Source of the DNA: JANXSF01 sp043755435
GTDB lineage: Bacteria > Acidobacteriota > Terriglobia > Bryobacterales > Bryobacteraceae
DNA length: 64,000 bases
Direction: 5' to 3'
NCBI GenBank assembly: GCA_043755435.1
Contig: JAYUSZ010000282.1
Span: 1 to 64,000, forward strand
Position 1 is the first letter of the stretch. Each line of letters begins with the position of its first letter. The position numbers and the translations under genes are program-made. Positions 1 through 7,360 of the stretch are shown piece after piece. The notes beneath the pieces were generated by a model. It was not told the origin of the DNA, ran no database searches, and saw only the letters and a program-made list of their open reading frames with translations.

Positions 1-36
1 GTGGTTCGCTACTCCTTTCCTGTAAGACTCTTTCAT
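1..36 (-). CDS. Probable N-terminus of a group II intron-type reverse transcriptase/maturase ORF (partial, runs off left edge)
   Basis: Read on the minus strand from an ATG at 36, the first twelve residues are MKESYRKGVANH, continuing past the window edge. From memory this resembles the conserved leader of many bacterial group II intron-encoded reverse transcriptases (MKE-x-Y/H-x-x-G-V/L-A-x-H). The bases upstream (about 49-75) hold a GTGCGCC stretch like the GUGYG 5' end of group II introns and a CCGG-rich hairpin. Only 36 bases are visible, so the identification rests on a short motif. A retroelement here would fit the duplicated and decayed DNA to its right. Confidence 0.35.
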   Translation of the reverse strand, partial: MKESYRKGVANH

Positions 37-256
37 TCTCGACTACATGCCGGTTTATCCCGGCGCACGGAATTGAACCCCCGTCCCGGATTTCACGAAT
101 ATGACAGATGTGGTGCCAATTACGCTAATTACGCTTCAAATTACGGGTTGACTTGGCCCAGTAGCAAGGTGCCTTGTAGTGGAATGCACCCTCCCTCAAC
201 AGAGCCCACTCAGCATTCCACCCAAGAGTAATAATGGCAACCATGTTGTGATCCAC

Positions 257-916
257 TCAAAACACCCGGCGCTTCAATTTTTCGACGGTGAACTTTGCAG
301 TATCGGCAACAGCCATCACGGCCATGACTCCGGCCTGTACGGGATCGGTGACAACCAAGTCAGCGGCATCGGGAACACTGCCAGCCATGTTCAGACTGAT
401 CACCAGCAACCCCTGCTTGCGCACTTCGCGAACTGCCAGTTCAATCTCTCCGCCCATCAACGAACCGGCCAGCACTAGAGCCTTAGCTCTTGGTAACCGG
501 CTAACGGCGCGGACGGCTTCGGCGAGTGGAATTTCACCTACCAAAGGAATTGTATCGACGGATATTTTTTCGCCGCGGATGTTGTGGCGGTCCGCCTCGG
601 AAATTGCTCCGATGGCAACTTGCCCAACTTGCGCGCCGCCGCCCATGATGATGATCCGTTTGCCGTAAATCTTCTGCATGGTTTCAAAACGTTCGACAGC
701 AGCAACAATGCTAAGGTTCTTCAATTCGGCGAACATCATGCCTGGTTCGCCGGGCATGGTGACCTCAAAATAAACTCACGATTCGGGATGGCTTTCGAGA
801 ATGGCTACCTGCGAAATATCGGCGCTGTGCCTGGCGATTACGCCTGTGAGTTGATGCAGCACACCGGTGCCGTTCTTTCCACGAACAACAAAGGCGATGG
901 TTTCATGTTCCAACAT
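257..916 (-). pseudogene. Decayed duplicate of the ACT-domain protein gene (nonsense mutation at codon 47)
   Basis: This is a second, nearly identical copy of the intact gene at 4628-5287, offset exactly 4371 bases with no visible indel. The ATG (916) and the stop (257-259) are conserved. Codon 47, CGG (Arg) in the intact copy, is TGA here (776-778 on the plus strand), so full-length translation is blocked. The rest of the frame stays open, so 166 residues could be made only from an internal restart. Other changes are mostly silent or conservative, which suggests a fairly recent duplication and loss. Confidence 0.85.
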
Positions 917-920
917 GGCG

Positions 921-1143
921 TTATCGAATCACTTCATATTTTTTCAAGAGTTCATCCCAATGGCCTTGGGCACGCAGGATTAGTTCGGCTACTTCGCGAA
1001 GTACTCCATTGCCGCCTCCGCCTTGGGTAACCAGGTTGGCCACTTGCTTCACTTCAGGCCGGGCATTGGCTGGACAGACGGAAAAACCAACGCGACGCAT
1101 GATGGTGACATCTGTTAAATCGTCACCGAATTAAACCACTTCC
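921..1143 (-). pseudogene. 3' fragment of a duplicated kdsC (KDO-8-phosphate phosphatase)
   Basis: This stretch aligns without gaps to the C-terminal 74 or so codons of the intact kdsC at 5292-5831, again offset by 4371 bases, and keeps the same stop (921-923). In the conserved VVYVGDDLT segment the Tyr codon has become TAA (1131-1133 on the plus strand), and similarity ends about 10 bases further on. The N-terminal two thirds, including the nucleophile Asp motif, is absent. It is a non-functional relic that marks one end of the duplicated segment. Confidence 0.85.
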
Positions 1144-1206
1144 AAGATCCATTCTCTCAGGGGTATAGATTGCGGTGTACCTGGCATGGGTCTGCCCAAT
1201 GTGGCT

Positions 1207-1470
1207 GCGGAGCCCTTATCATAAAATCAGTGACGAGTACGGAGCAAAGAAGCGCGTGGGGAGTGACCATCGACAGGAGGTCATGCACGGTATTTCCTGC
1301 TTTGCAAATACTCGAGTTCCTGTGCAAACACTCATCGACTTTCTGGAGACGGGCGAATCCATCGACGATTTTCTCGCCGTCTACCCACGATTCCCAATCA
1401 ACACGTTTTCTCATTTCTCGAACTAAGCCGTGACATCGCAATTGACCAGTTGGTATGCGCGTCGTCGTAG
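1207..1470 (+). pseudogene. DUF433 (VapB45-like) antitoxin remnant, copy A
   Basis: One frame gives a recognisable DUF433 core (MHGISCFANTRVPVQT, then the L-IDFLETGESIDDFLAVYP segment). The rest of the domain, ending SRDIAIDQLVCASS, is in another frame after the YP residues, so a frameshift near 1385-1395 separates the halves. No intact start codon in a suitable frame is evident. Copy B (2484-2774) is about 90% alike by eye and carries the same frameshift, so the two derive from an already damaged ancestor. The family normally acts as antitoxin to a DUF5615 PIN-like toxin encoded immediately downstream. Confidence 0.7.
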
Positions 1471-1556
1471 ACGCCTCCATGGATCCACTCGGTTTTGCGG
1501 AAGTGGAAATTCCCAAGAGACCGAAAAAACCCCTCAGGCTTAACTTCCAGACCTCC
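1455..1556 (+). pseudogene. DUF5615 (PIN-like) toxin remnant with internal deletion, copy A
   Basis: An ATG at 1455 opens MRVVVDASMDP, the usual beginning of DUF5615 toxins, overlapping the end of antitoxin copy A. After eleven residues the sequence jumps to the tail seen in the intact toxin (a GFAEVEIPKRPK-like end, compare 3440-3483). The intervening 90 or so residues, containing the catalytic acidic residues, are deleted. The original stop is also lost, so the frame reads through into unrelated sequence. Confidence 0.65.
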
Positions 1557-1640
1557 AGCGAACTAAAATGGGAGCCCCATGATGCACTCTCTCATGGAAC
1601 AGGAGGAGTGTGCGACAGGACCGAAAGCCAGCCTGTTCAA

Positions 1641-1666
1641 AATGATTATCAGCAATGATTATCAGC
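1641..1666. repeat. 13-bp tandem duplication that breaks the PIN-toxin C-terminus
   Basis: AATGATTATCAGC occurs twice back to back (1641-1653 and 1654-1666). On the minus strand the second pass creates TGC TGA right after LTADNH. If one copy is removed, the frame continues as LTADNHFEQAGFRS, the normal end of this PIN family. The duplication is therefore the direct cause of the truncation. Confidence 0.85.
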
Positions 1667-2029
1667 AGTCAACGCATCCCGAATATTCCTGCGCTCCATC
1701 ACGACGAACGAAAGACAATCTGTCAGACTCCAGTCTTTGTCCAAGCGTCCAGAGAAGAGCCGGATGGCGGACTCATTCAGGTCTTCGCTTTGCCGAACCA
1801 CTTCAATGAGGGGATCACGTCGAATCTGTTCGAACCCATCTGCGGCGACCTTGCGGGTAGAGGCCGCCGACATTGAGTTCAGCCATTCCCAGCACACAGC
1901 TTCCGTGGTCACAATCACAGCGCGCGATCTGACCAGATAGAGATGCCATGCCATTGCGTCGCTGTGGTACTGATCGCGTGCGCGGGACAAGGCAATCCAA
2001 AATGCAGTGTCGGCGAAAAAATGAGGGAT
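1649..2029 (-). pseudogene. VapC-like PIN-domain toxin, start codon lost and C-terminus truncated
   Basis: The frame encodes a PIN-domain ribonuclease-like protein: HFFADTAFWIAL at the N-terminus with the first catalytic Asp, TTEAVCWEWLN with the next acidic residue, and SLTDCLSFVVMERR plus ALTADNH near the end. The position where the first Met is expected, directly after a GGAGG ribosome-binding site, reads ATC at 2029, and no ATG, GTG or TTG precedes it within the frame at a usable distance. At the 3' end a 13-bp tandem duplication introduces an immediate stop after ADNHC and removes the last strand of the fold. Both lesions suggest the toxin is dead while its antitoxin gene just upstream is intact. 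Start at a non-standard ATC or ATT cannot be excluded. Confidence 0.75.
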
Positions 2030-2034
2030 GTGAA

Positions 2035-2277
2035 TTACCTCCGCTTGGCGGTCCCGTAGAGGTAGTGGTCGTGCTGGGCTGAAAGGTCGCTGGGGAGCTC
2101 GTCTTCCACCGCATGTGCCGCGAGCCACTGCAGGCCACTCAACGGCCCATTGGCAGGCTCTGAATTCGAATTGCGGAATGTCTCGATGTGCACAACAAAT
2201 GCACGGCCTATCGGCAGATCCACTGGATGTTCCGGCACAATCACTTTGCCGTCAAAGTGAGCGTTAAAAGCAATCAT
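2035..2277 (-). CDS. Antitoxin of a VapBC-type pair, intact
   Basis: The 80-residue product begins MIAFNAHFDGKVIVPEHPVDLP, the pattern of short AbrB-like/DUF104-type antitoxin N-termini, and ends with AQHDHYLYGTAKRR, a tail typical of antitoxins paired with PIN toxins of this kind. It would bind and neutralise the PIN ribonuclease encoded just downstream and probably repress its own promoter. The stop is 5 bases before the expected toxin start, and the last codons supply the toxin's GGAGG site. With the partner broken, it may persist as an orphan antitoxin or be on the way to loss. Confidence 0.7.
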   Translation of the reverse strand: MIAFNAHFDGKVIVPEHPVDLPIGRAFVVHIETFRNSNSEPANGPLSGLQWLAAHAVEDELPSDLSAQHDHYLYGTAKRR

Positions 2278-2303
2278 TGGATACCTACCTGTTTCTAAGT
2301 ATG

Positions 2304-2500
2304 GCAGAACTCGCGTGGGCAGCCAATCTGTCCAATCGGAAGATAGTACTGATTGTGCTGACCAGCCAGCAGTGGCCTGATGTTCAGTTGCATCTTGACA
2401 AGATCGCGGCCACGGTGATCGCGGCCCTACCGGGGCAGCTTTGCGGAAGTGGAAATTCCTATGAGACCGAAAATCAAGTCGGCTTGGGTCTGCCCCATAA
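2304..2500 (+). pseudogene. DUF5615 toxin 3' fragment
   Basis: Bases 2323-2489 translate to NLSNRKIVLIVLTSQQWPDVQLHLDKIAA, nearly the same as the C-terminal part of the intact toxin at 3136-3486 (NLSNRKIALVVLTSQQW). The N-terminal half with the PIN acidic residues is missing, and the end runs out of frame into copy B of the antitoxin. This is the leftover of an earlier toxin gene in the same repeated locus. Confidence 0.65.
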
Positions 2501-2774
2501 GACCGCAGATCCCTTATCATGGAAGCTGTGACGATCGCGGAGCAAAGAAGCGCGTTGGCGTGAGTTGCGACCATCGACAAGGAGTCATGCACGGTATCCA
2601 CTGCTTTGCAAATACTCGAGGGCCTGTACAAACACTAATCGACTTTCTTCAGACGGGAGAATCCATCGACGATTTTCTCGCCGTCTACCCACGATCCCCA
2701 AGCAACACGTTTTCTTGTTTCTCGAACTAAGCCGTGACATCGCAATTGACCAGTTGGTATGCGCATCGTCGTAG
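2484..2774 (+). pseudogene. DUF433 (VapB45-like) antitoxin remnant, copy B
   Basis: This is collinear with copy A at an offset of about 1304 bases and nearly identical over some 270 bases. An ATG at 2518 opens MEAVTIAEQRSALA and then stops (TGA). The DUF433 core (MHGIHCFANTRGPVQT then GESIDDFLAVYP) is in another frame, and the C-terminus (HVFLFLELSRDIAIDQLVCASS) in yet another. At least two frameshifts are therefore visible. The gene ends at TAG 2772-2774, overlapping the truncated toxin start. Confidence 0.7.
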
Positions 2775-2821
2775 ATGCCTCCATCGATCCACGCTTGGAG
2801 CGGTGTTTTCGTCACTTCTGA
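2759..2821 (+). pseudogene. DUF5615 toxin, copy B, truncated after 20 residues
   Basis: An ATG at 2759 gives MRIVVDASIDPRLERCFRHF and then TGA. The first residues match the family start seen in copy A, with the first PIN acidic position retained, but the remaining 90 or so residues are gone. The next intact antitoxin/toxin pair begins about 80 bases downstream. Confidence 0.6.
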
Positions 2822-2899
2822 TCGCAGATTCGGGCACAGGCACAATCTCAAATCAGTGCAACGGGATCTTTGGCAAGCTACGATGGAAAGAGGTCCACT

Positions 2900-3139
2900 A
2901 TGGCAGCTCTTGATTGGTCGCAATGTCCCGCCGTTGAAAGCGTTCCCGGAAAGGTGAGCGGTGCCTGGGTTTTCAAGGGAACTAGAATGCCGGTGCAGAC
3001 TGTATTCCTAAACCTAGAAGCAGGGATGTCACCGAAGGAAATCACGGAAGAATTTGATGTGACGCTGGACGAGATTGAGGCCGTGCTCCACTTTGCCAGC
3101 CAGAGTTTGGAACAGCCAAGGTCCAACGCCGGTTCATGA
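2900..3139 (+). CDS. DUF433 antitoxin (VapB45-like), intact
   Basis: The 79-residue DUF433 protein has the family pattern: GKVSGAWVFKGTRMPVQTV, then LEAGMSPKEITEEFDVTLDEIEAVLHFASQ, a small winged/helical DNA-binding fold. The ATG at 2900 is preferred because GAAAGAGG lies six bases upstream; an in-frame TTG at 2870 would add ten unconserved residues. The stop overlaps the toxin start by four bases (ATGA at 3136). It is expected to neutralise the downstream PIN-like toxin and repress the pair. It is more divergent from copies A and B than they are from each other. Confidence 0.85.
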   Translation: MAALDWSQCPAVESVPGKVSGAWVFKGTRMPVQTVFLNLEAGMSPKEITEEFDVTLDEIEAVLHFASQSLEQPRSNAGS

Positions 3140-3486
3140 AAATCCTCTTCGATAACGGAACTCCACGATCTGTGGCCCGTTGCCTTGGCGGTCATGAAAT
3201 CATACGGGCGCGTCAAATCGGCTGGCATGAACTGGGGAACGGAGAATTGATTCAAAGTGCCGAAGAAGCCGGGTACGATCTTCTGCTGAGTACAGACAAG
3301 AACATCCGGTATCAGCAAAATCTTTCCAATCGGAAGATAGCGCTGGTTGTGCTGACCAGCCAGCAGTGGCCTGATGTTCAGTTGCATCTTGAGAAGATCG
3401 CCGCTGCGGTGAGGGAGGCCCTACCGGGCAGCTATACGGAAGTTGAAATCCCCATGAGACCGAAAATCAAGCCCCCTCAGGGTTGA
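3136..3486 (+). CDS. DUF5615 PIN-like toxin (VapC45/Mut7-C type), intact
   Basis: The 116-residue product begins MKILFDNGTPRSVARCLGGHEI with the first acidic residue at Asp6. It continues with GWHELGNGELIQSAEEAGYDLLLSTDKNIRYQQNLS, holding the central Glu/Asp residues and the STDKN motif typical of DUF5615. The fold is that of PIN ribonucleases. It is translationally coupled to the DUF433 antitoxin by a 4-base overlap. The tail after ALPGSYTEVEIPMRPK also appears in the broken copies, so all come from one lineage. Confidence 0.85.
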   Translation: MKILFDNGTPRSVARCLGGHEIIRARQIGWHELGNGELIQSAEEAGYDLLLSTDKNIRYQQNLSNRKIALVVLTSQQWPDVQLHLEKIAAAVREALPGSYTEVEIPMRPKIKPPQG

Positions 3487-3525
3487 CTTCCCGGATCGCG
3501 GATTCCCGCTAGCATTTTGCGGGAA

Positions 3526-4569
3526 CTAACGGGCAAGGCGCTCCAGGAACACTAAGAATGAGGGAGCCTCCTTCCGGAATATCCACTCTCCAGTTCCATG
3601 CATTGCGGTCAGAATGGGGGCGTCGATTGACAACTTTCTAGTGAGATCCAAGACCAACGGATCCAGAGCATGGTCGGCTATCACAACGAAGTCCGAAGGC
3701 CATTCGGGGAGATTGGCTCCTGTGAGGGGGTCGAGCGAATATCCTTGTTGTCCCGAAATCAACTCAGATGCGCCATACAAACTCAAACCTTGATAATAAC
3801 GCCGATTCTCAATCGTAACGCGAAGGGGCGAAAACTTGCGGAGGAACTCCAAATATACGGTTGGTAATGGCCATGAGCACTGAACGGAGTCGAGATCAGC
3901 GGGTGACGCTGGTGTCAACCAGTCGGTCGGGTTGGCTATATCTTGCCGCTCTCGACGGGACTTGGCAAGCTTTGACTCGAGGCGGCTCGCTGCAAAATCA
4001 ATAGCGCTTTCCGGCGTGTCTAAGGCTTGGTGGCGTGGCGGCGGCGGAAAACCTGGGCCTTTCGGAAAACCAGCGGCTGCCCATCGCTTTAATTCCGCTA
4101 AAGGAAGTTGTTCTTCTCTCCACTTACCAGGATCGGATGGCAGCTTCCGAATGAAGTGCTGTCCAGCATCCATGGCCAATTCCTTGATCGCCTTGCCTCG
4201 CGCTTCGGTCGTGTGCGAAGACTTCAACGCAAAGTCAACGATCTTAGGGTAGCTGCCTACATCGGCCACCCTAATTAAGCCTTGTAAACTCCAATAAGCC
4301 GTGTGCGGATCAGCCAACCCTTGCTCGAACAAAGATCGAAAAGTAGAAGCACCGACCGGCACAATTTTGGCCAACTGCGCCATTGCATGCTCTCGGCAAT
4401 GGTTCAGAGGTCCGCTCGTTGTGTATTCTGCCAGGATCGACAGCACATCTTCAGAATGGTAAGACGCTTCTCGCAACAAACGGGCAAAGAGTCGATGTGT
4501 CTCGATCCCATCCTGAGTTGCCATTAACTTGTGGCGAAGGCTAGTAAAGTTGACTTTTCGGGCCGCCAT
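3526..4569 (-). CDS. SUKH (SMI1/KNR4)-domain protein with N-terminal helical-repeat region
   Basis: A 347-residue cytosolic protein. Residues 1-150 are alpha-helical and HEAT-like (SILAEYTTSGPLNHCREHAM, ASTFRSLFEQGLADPHTAYW). Residues 220-347 match the SMI1/KNR4 pattern: LPTVYLEFLRKFSPLRV, an LYGASELISGQQGY segment, WPSDFVVIADHALDPLVLDL and an ending with GTGEWIFRKEAPSFLVFLERL. SUKH proteins often serve as immunity proteins to polymorphic toxins, and others are housekeeping. No adjacent toxin with a recognisable domain is present, so that role is an inference. The gene stands alone between the toxin-antitoxin debris and the ACT/kdsC pair. Confidence 0.7.
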   Translation of the reverse strand: MAARKVNFTSLRHKLMATQDGIETHRLFARLLREASYHSEDVLSILAEYTTSGPLNHCREHAMAQLAKIVPVGASTFRSLFEQGLADPHTAYWSLQGLIRVADVGSYPKIVDFALKSSHTTEARGKAIKELAMDAGQHFIRKLPSDPGKWREEQLPLAELKRWAAAGFPKGPGFPPPPRHQALDTPESAIDFAASRLESKLAKSRRERQDIANPTDWLTPASPADLDSVQCSWPLPTVYLEFLRKFSPLRVTIENRRYYQGLSLYGASELISGQQGYSLDPLTGANLPEWPSDFVVIADHALDPLVLDLTRKLSIDAPILTAMHGTGEWIFRKEAPSFLVFLERLAR

Positions 4570-4627
4570 CTGATGATCCGATAGTATCGCAGATCGCTGA
4601 AACTGCCTATTTCGGCAGCAGGGTAAC

Positions 4628-5287
4628 CTAAAACACCCGGCGTTTCAATTTTTCCACAGTGAACTTTGCAGTATCAGCCACAGCCATCACAGCCATCACC
4701 CCGGCTTGCACGGGATCGGTGACCACCAAATCAGCGGCATCGGGAACACTGCCAGCCATGTTCAGGCTGATCACTAGCAAGCCTTGCTGTCGGACTTCGC
4801 GAACTGCCAGTTCAATCTCCCCACCCATCAACGAACCGGCCAGTACTAGAGCTTTGGCTCGGGGTAAGCGGCTGACGGCGCGGACTGCTTCGGCGAGTGG
4901 AATTTCTCCTACCAAAGGAATTGTATCGACGGATATTTTCTCGCCGCGGATGTTGTGGCGGTCCGCCTCGGAAATTGCTCCGATGGCAACTTGCCCAACT
5001 TGCGCGCCGCCGCCCATGATGATGATCCGCTTGCCGTAGATCTTCTGCATGGTTTCAAATCGCTCAACCGCGGCGACAATGCTTAGATTCTTCAATTCGG
5101 CAAACATCATGCCCGGTTCGCCGGGCATGGTGACCTCAAAATAAACCCGCGATTCGGGGTGGCTTTCGAGAATGGCTACCTGCGAAATATCGGCGCTGTG
5201 CCTGGCGATGACGCCTGTGAGTTGATGCAGCACACCGGTGCCGTTCTTTCCACGAACAACAAAGGCGATGGTTTCATGTTCCAACAT
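4628..5287 (-). CDS. ACT-domain protein with C-terminal Rossmann-like domain (DUF5612-like)
   Basis: A 219-residue protein. Residues 1-70 form an ACT domain (ETIAFVVRGKNGTGVLHQLTGVIARHSADIS with the ligand-contact Gly at the loop). Residues 85-219 contain the glycine-rich turn IIIMGGGAQVGQVAIGAIS and a second alpha/beta unit (ALVLAGSLMGGEIELAVRE). Proteins of this architecture are predicted small-molecule-binding regulators; the ligand is not known. The gene lies 4 bases downstream of kdsC and shares its transcription unit. A decayed second copy lies at 257-916. Confidence 0.75.
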   Translation of the reverse strand: MLEHETIAFVVRGKNGTGVLHQLTGVIARHSADISQVAILESHPESRVYFEVTMPGEPGMMFAELKNLSIVAAVERFETMQKIYGKRIIIMGGGAQVGQVAIGAISEADRHNIRGEKISVDTIPLVGEIPLAEAVRAVSRLPRAKALVLAGSLMGGEIELAVREVRQQGLLVISLNMAGSVPDAADLVVTDPVQAGVMAVMAVADTAKFTVEKLKRRVF

Positions 5288-5291
5288 GGCG

Positions 5292-5831
5292 TTATCGGAT
5301 CACCTCGTATTTTTTCAGGATTTCATCCCAATGGCCTTGGGCACGCAGGATTAATTCGGCTACTTCCCGAAGCACTCCATTGCCGCCTCCGCCTTGGGTA
5401 ACCAGGTTGGCCACTTGCTTCACTTCAGGCCGAGCATTGGCCGGACAAACGGAAAAACCGACGCGGCGCATTATTGTGACATCTGTTAAATCATCGCCCA
5501 CATAAACTACTTCGTCAGAGGAGACGCCGGCTTTGGACATGATTTCCTCGAAGATCGGGATTTTTTCTATATGCCCTTGATAGATGTATTTGAACTTGCA
5601 TTGCTTGGCACGCTCCTCGGTGGCAGGCGAAACACGACCACTGATTAGCCCGCAAGTAACGCCATACCAGCCTAACCATTGCAGGGCGATTCCATCCTGC
5701 GCATCGAACCCCTTGGTCTCCCACATTTTTCCGTCGGGGCCGGGAACGTTAAAAAGCTTGCCGTCGGTCATCACGCCGTCAACATCGGTTAGAAGCAGGC
5801 GCACACGGGCGGCACGTTGTTCAAGTGTCAA
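5292..5831 (-). CDS. kdsC: 3-deoxy-D-manno-octulosonate 8-phosphate phosphatase (KdsC-type HAD)
   Basis: A 179-residue HAD phosphatase of the C0 (capless) type that releases phosphate from KDO-8-P for lipopolysaccharide inner-core synthesis. It shows the nucleophile motif LLLTDVDGVMTDG (Asp15/Asp17), the FDAQDGIALQWL segment, the SGR motif and the VVYVGDDLTD loop with the Mg-binding acidic pair, all typical of KdsC. Length is normal. The start is TTG at 5831, with CAGGAG about 12 bases upstream; no ATG fits. It is first in a two-gene unit with the ACT-domain gene and divergent from tilS. Confidence 0.88.
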   Translation of the reverse strand: MTLEQRAARVRLLLTDVDGVMTDGKLFNVPGPDGKMWETKGFDAQDGIALQWLGWYGVTCGLISGRVSPATEERAKQCKFKYIYQGHIEKIPIFEEIMSKAGVSSDEVVYVGDDLTDVTIMRRVGFSVCPANARPEVKQVANLVTQGGGGNGVLREVAELILRAQGHWDEILKKYEVIR

Positions 5832-5909
5832 TTTCTGATTTTTCTCCTGATAGCTTTTAGATAAACGAACCCTATGAGGCCTTCAACCGATTACAATTGA
5901 AGGAGCCAC

Positions 5910-7268
5910 GTGGACGTCTTCGACAAGATTACCGAATCCATCTCTCGTTATAACATGATTCCCAGCGGATGCCGTTTAGGAGTTGCTGTTTCTGGTGGAG
6001 CGGATTCCACCTTCTTATTGCATGCACTGTGGCAATTGGGGCATCGCCCTTTGATTGTCCTGCACATTAACCACCACCTGCGCGGGGCGGAATCTGATGC
6101 GGATGAAGCGCGTGTCCGGCAGATGGCGCAGAGCCTGGGGTTGGAGTTTCTATCCTTCGACTGGCATTACAAGCAACAGGAAAATTTGGAACAGGCTGCC
6201 CGGGAAGGTAGAAAAGGCTGGTTCACGAGTCTTATTAAAGATGATGTGATTGACCGTGTGGCGACTGGACACACCAAGTCCGACCAAGCTGAAACTGTTT
6301 TGTTCCGATTGTTGAGGGGAACTGGACCTCGGGGTTTGGCTGGGGTGTTGGCTAAAACTCGGGAAGGGCTGGTGCGGCCACTGATCGAAGTTGAGCGCGA
6401 TGAAGTGGAACAATGGCTGGGAGATCGGGGGATTGATTGGCGGGAAGATGCCACCAATCGAGATACGGCGCTGGTGCGGAATCGAATTCGCCATCAGTTG
6501 CTGCCGGAATTGCAAAGAGAATGGAATCCATCGATAGTTGAAGTATTAGCACAACTGGCGGAATTGTCGGCTGATGAAGAAACTTACTGGCAACAGCAAA
6601 TGGATCGGCTTATGGGCACGGTCTGGAAAAGCACAGGAACTGCTTTTGTGGCCCATGTTGATCAAGTTAAGCGCCTTCCCAGGCCAGTGCAACGCCGCTT
6701 GGTGCGGGCAATGATTGAACAGGCCAAGGGCGGGCTACTTCAGATTGACTTTTGCCATATTGAAAGCATTTTGTTGTTACTGAATGGTCCGGATGGGTCA
6801 GGGCGGGTGCAGATTCCCGGGTTAGACATCTTCCGATCCTTCGATTGGGTTCGTTTTGCGGAGCCTGGCCTGGATACTTTGGAGAACAGGAATTATGAAT
6901 ACGACCTACCGATTCCTGGAATTCTGGAATTGCCTGGGGGCGATGCCACAATCACGACGAAACTAGTGGATGGGGATTACGTTTATACTAAAGGTAGTGT
7001 TGATATTGATTTGAAACAGGTTGGTGGACGGTTGGTTGTCAGGAACTGGATGCCGGGAGATAGGTATCATCCTGATGGCGCTTCGGAAGAAGCTAAGATC
7101 AAGACCTTGTTTCAAGATTTCAGGGTCCCCTTATGGGAAAGGCGACATTGGCCGATTGTATGTGTTGGGGACCAGATTCTTTGGGCTGATCAATTTGGTG
7201 TAGCTAAAGAGTTTGTGGCGCGGCCTGATTCGGTAAAAGTCTTACATCTTGATGTGGCTCGTAAATAG
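5910..7268 (+). CDS. tilS: tRNA(Ile)-lysidine synthase
   Basis: A 452-residue enzyme that converts C34 of the CAU anticodon in tRNA-Ile2 to lysidine using ATP. The PP-loop SGGADS is at residues 28-33. It is followed by HINHHLRGAESDADE and ATGHTKSDQAETVLFRLLRGTGPRGLAG (residues 118-146), which are diagnostic for TilS. The TilS substrate-binding and C-terminal domains fill residues 215-445 (GGRLVVRNWMPGDRYHPDG near 370). The start is GTG at 5910 with AAGGAG seven bases upstream. It lies 92 bases upstream of ftsH, a common tilS-ftsH neighbourhood. Confidence 0.93.
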   Translation: MDVFDKITESISRYNMIPSGCRLGVAVSGGADSTFLLHALWQLGHRPLIVLHINHHLRGAESDADEARVRQMAQSLGLEFLSFDWHYKQQENLEQAAREGRKGWFTSLIKDDVIDRVATGHTKSDQAETVLFRLLRGTGPRGLAGVLAKTREGLVRPLIEVERDEVEQWLGDRGIDWREDATNRDTALVRNRIRHQLLPELQREWNPSIVEVLAQLAELSADEETYWQQQMDRLMGTVWKSTGTAFVAHVDQVKRLPRPVQRRLVRAMIEQAKGGLLQIDFCHIESILLLLNGPDGSGRVQIPGLDIFRSFDWVRFAEPGLDTLENRNYEYDLPIPGILELPGGDATITTKLVDGDYVYTKGSVDIDLKQVGGRLVVRNWMPGDRYHPDGASEEAKIKTLFQDFRVPLWERRHWPIVCVGDQILWADQFGVAKEFVARPDSVKVLHLDVARK

Positions 7269-7360
7269 TTCTGGCGCGATAGCCAGGTAAATGTTTTGCA
7301 TTTTTAATTGGGTTATGAATCGGATGGGGACACTTTGACGTCTCTATTATTGAGGAACAA

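Larger units (their letters stand above)
257..1143. repeat. Direct repeat of about 0.89 kb; second copy at 4628-5514
   Basis: Both copies cover the whole ACT-domain gene plus the 3' end of kdsC in the same orientation with constant offset 4371. The right boundary lies in kdsC around the VVYVGDD codons and the left boundary lies at the ACT-gene stop. The sequence between the copies is toxin-antitoxin debris and a SUKH-domain gene. The layout is what a tandem duplication, or an insertion-linked duplication followed by deletion, would leave. Confidence 0.85.

Noticed and set aside
60..100. tRNA-like T-arm (GGGGTTCAATTCC on the minus strand)
   Set aside because: The stem does not pair properly around a 7-base loop, and no acceptor, D or anticodon arm could be assembled nearby.
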